From positions 27,230,501 through 27,294,500 of the forward strand of contig NC_080569.1 of the NCBI RefSeq assembly GCF_030253575.1: a DNA stretch of 64,000 nucleotides, written 5' to 3'. A program made the position numbers and the translations under genes. The DNA comes from Rhododendron vialii (taxonomy: Eukaryota > Streptophyta > Magnoliopsida > Ericales > Ericaceae). Below, piece after piece: positions 62,408 to 64,000 of the stretch. Under the pieces are notes generated by a model, which saw nothing but the letters and a program-made list of their open reading frames with translations, searched no databases and was not told the DNA's origin. Positions within the stretch are counted from its first letter, which is position 1, and each line of letters opens with the position of its first letter.

Positions 62408-64000
62408 AATGAGAAACTATCTTAAAGGCAAAACCCATTTAAACCCAAATTTACGTCACCAGTGCTTATTTCTCCACAAAAAAGTGTAAAACCAAATTGG
62501 CTAGTGTTGCGGGCATGCCATGACTAGATTGCAGTCCAAACTGTTTTTAAGGCCTTCGTGCCTCAAAATCTGACTTCTTTCAAGTGACTGTGCTTGGCCC
62601 AAAGGGTAAGGCCTCGAGATGGTTTGCTGCTTGCCTTTGTGAGATAAGGACTTAAAATTTCTCAACCGTTGTGGAAAATGGAAAGAAAAGTAGGACTGAA
62701 CGATAGAAATAAACGAACTTCGTTAACGGTTTAACAAAGCTTGGGTACAAAGAAATGAAAGGAAATAAAATCTAGGCCGGGCTAGATTGAACTGAAAGAT
62801 AAAATACTTTGCGGGAAAGTAACGATAATTGAAAGATAATTTGCATAAGCGCTGGGCTTGTTTGGTCAGGGACCTTTCATAAGGCCTTCAAAACTGTGAT
62901 TTACAAGCAGGAGCTACAGGCCTTCAGTTGCTTCAATGCATGGCTGTCATGTGGTCCTCTTGAGCTACTTCAAAATGCTCCAATGAGAGGTTGCTCCCTG
63001 ACCAAAACGTGCTCTTTACTCCAAGAAAATGGCGAAGGCCTGAAAAATCCTTCTTTCCTGCATAAAACTTTGCAAAAGGGAAAAAAGAATTTTGGCTCCT
63101 CAAGCATCTAGGCCTTTTGAGCCGCTTCAACACTCAAGCTACTGCTTGAATGGACATCTTTGGGCCCACCAATGCTGAAGAGCGAGACTTCTGCAGGCCT
63201 TCCTACCATTATATTGGACATTGCATCTCTTGTGGGCCCTCTAAATCCTTTAAGTTTGATTTCTTATGGACGAAACATCAAGAAACAAGGGGTTAACCAG
63301 ACCTGGGTGAGCTGCTTGCTTAGGTCTGCATGAGTTATTCACCAGCAGCTCCAAGGGTTACATGTATGCCACCTGTCCTTGGCCTTGCTTCATGCTGAAG
63401 GATGGTGGCCACTCAGACGTTGAGCTGTTTGTGAGCAGCTTGTCCAGACCTACTCAGCAAGAATATTCTAAGCCTTTGAGCTGCTTGTGAGCAGCTTGTC
63501 CAGACCTACCCAGCAAGAGCATTCTAGGCTTTTAAGTTGCTTGTGAGCAGCTTAAGGTTTTTTACTGCCAATTAAAGGCCATTTGTGACGTTTTTTCAAG
63601 AAGTAGGCCCATCTATTACTTGGGCCTGAACTTGAGGAGCATCATAGGCCTCTTCTTTTTGTAAGCCATGCGAGCCCAAGTCTGGAAAGAAAACTTGGGC
63701 TTTAACTGATTTAGGCCCACTTAGAAGACTTTATTATTTCTAAGAACTGGCCTAGACCTGGATAAAACACTCAGATCTAGTGGGTCAACCCAAGTCTTCG
63801 GCCAATCTTGGGCTTGGGCTTGTGATAACGAAATTTTAGACATTAATTTGACCCAATCCTTTGCAAAACTCAATTCAGTCAATGGCCTCCAAACCGGCCC
63901 TATTTTGTGGGCAACTGGTTATAAGGCTTTTCAAGGCTAGAGACTGACTTTTAAGGCCACATTTTAACCCATAAATTTATTTTTTGATTTTGGCCGAAAA
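62407..64000. other. Probable retroelement-derived sequence running off the window
   Basis: This end is less AT-rich than the rest and dotted with the words AGGCCT and GCTTGGGC. It contains a 56-bp tandem repeat (63425-63555). No protein motif is recognisable on either strand. It resembles an LTR or untranslated region of a retrotransposon continuing to the right, but this is inference only. Confidence 0.35.
63425..63555. repeat. 56-bp tandem repeat, about 2.3 copies
   Basis: The unit GAGCAGCTTGTCCAGACCTA then CTCAGCAAGAATATTCTAAG then CCTTTGAGCTGCTTGT repeats at 56-bp spacing with a few substitutions; the third copy is partial. Confidence 0.8.

Overview
This is nuclear DNA of a flowering plant, most likely a woody eudicot. 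The evidence is intron-containing genes with GT-AG splice sites, an AT-rich background, many long (GA)n/(CT)n microsatellites, and a dense layer of small DNA-transposon relics, LINE fragments and a solo LTR. I cannot name the species. Gene models were built by hand from splice consensus and protein-family conservation.

Protein-coding content, left to right. (1) A complete three-exon WOX9/STIMPY-type homeobox gene on the minus strand (3501-7927). (2) A complete seven-exon ROP/RAC small GTPase on the minus strand (17902-20884), ending in the prenylation motif CTFL and using a GC donor in its last intron. (3) A LOB-domain (LBD) transcription factor on the plus strand (26169-27017), with a possible splice donor just before the stop. 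(4) A single-exon xyloglucan endotransglucosylase/hydrolase on the minus strand (28666-29664) with an unusual N-terminal membrane segment. (5) A tandem cluster of three EXL-like GDSL esterase/lipase genes on the plus strand. Copy A (35475-40019) has a mutated splice acceptor and a 1.37 kb intronic insertion. Copy B (42417-47529) is a 5'-truncated, frameshifted pseudogene carrying a LINE. Copy C (52126-55585) is intact, with five exons encoding 380 residues.

The rest is mobile-element territory. Several insertions can be delimited exactly by target-site duplications (TSDs): two hAT-type MITEs with perfect 8-bp TSDs, an 833-bp almost perfect palindrome with a perfect 9-bp TSD (Mutator type), three copies of a 130-140 bp palindromic MITE with 9-bp TSDs, a CACTA element with a tandemly duplicated right end, a 600-bp solo LTR with a 5-bp TSD, and at least three 5'-truncated LINE insertions with 13-19 bp TSDs, plus a longer LINE with no clear TSD, all with poly(A) on the minus strand. 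One hAT MITE sits inside an RNase H-like relic, so the nesting order can be read.

No clearly new biological system is visible. The most unusual observations are the tRNA-like box A/box B segments inside otherwise ordinary non-autonomous DNA transposons, the long palindrome, the array of heat-shock-element-like motifs 0.55-0.73 kb upstream of GDSL copy A, and the splice-acceptor mutation that probably disables copy A while its reading frames remain open.
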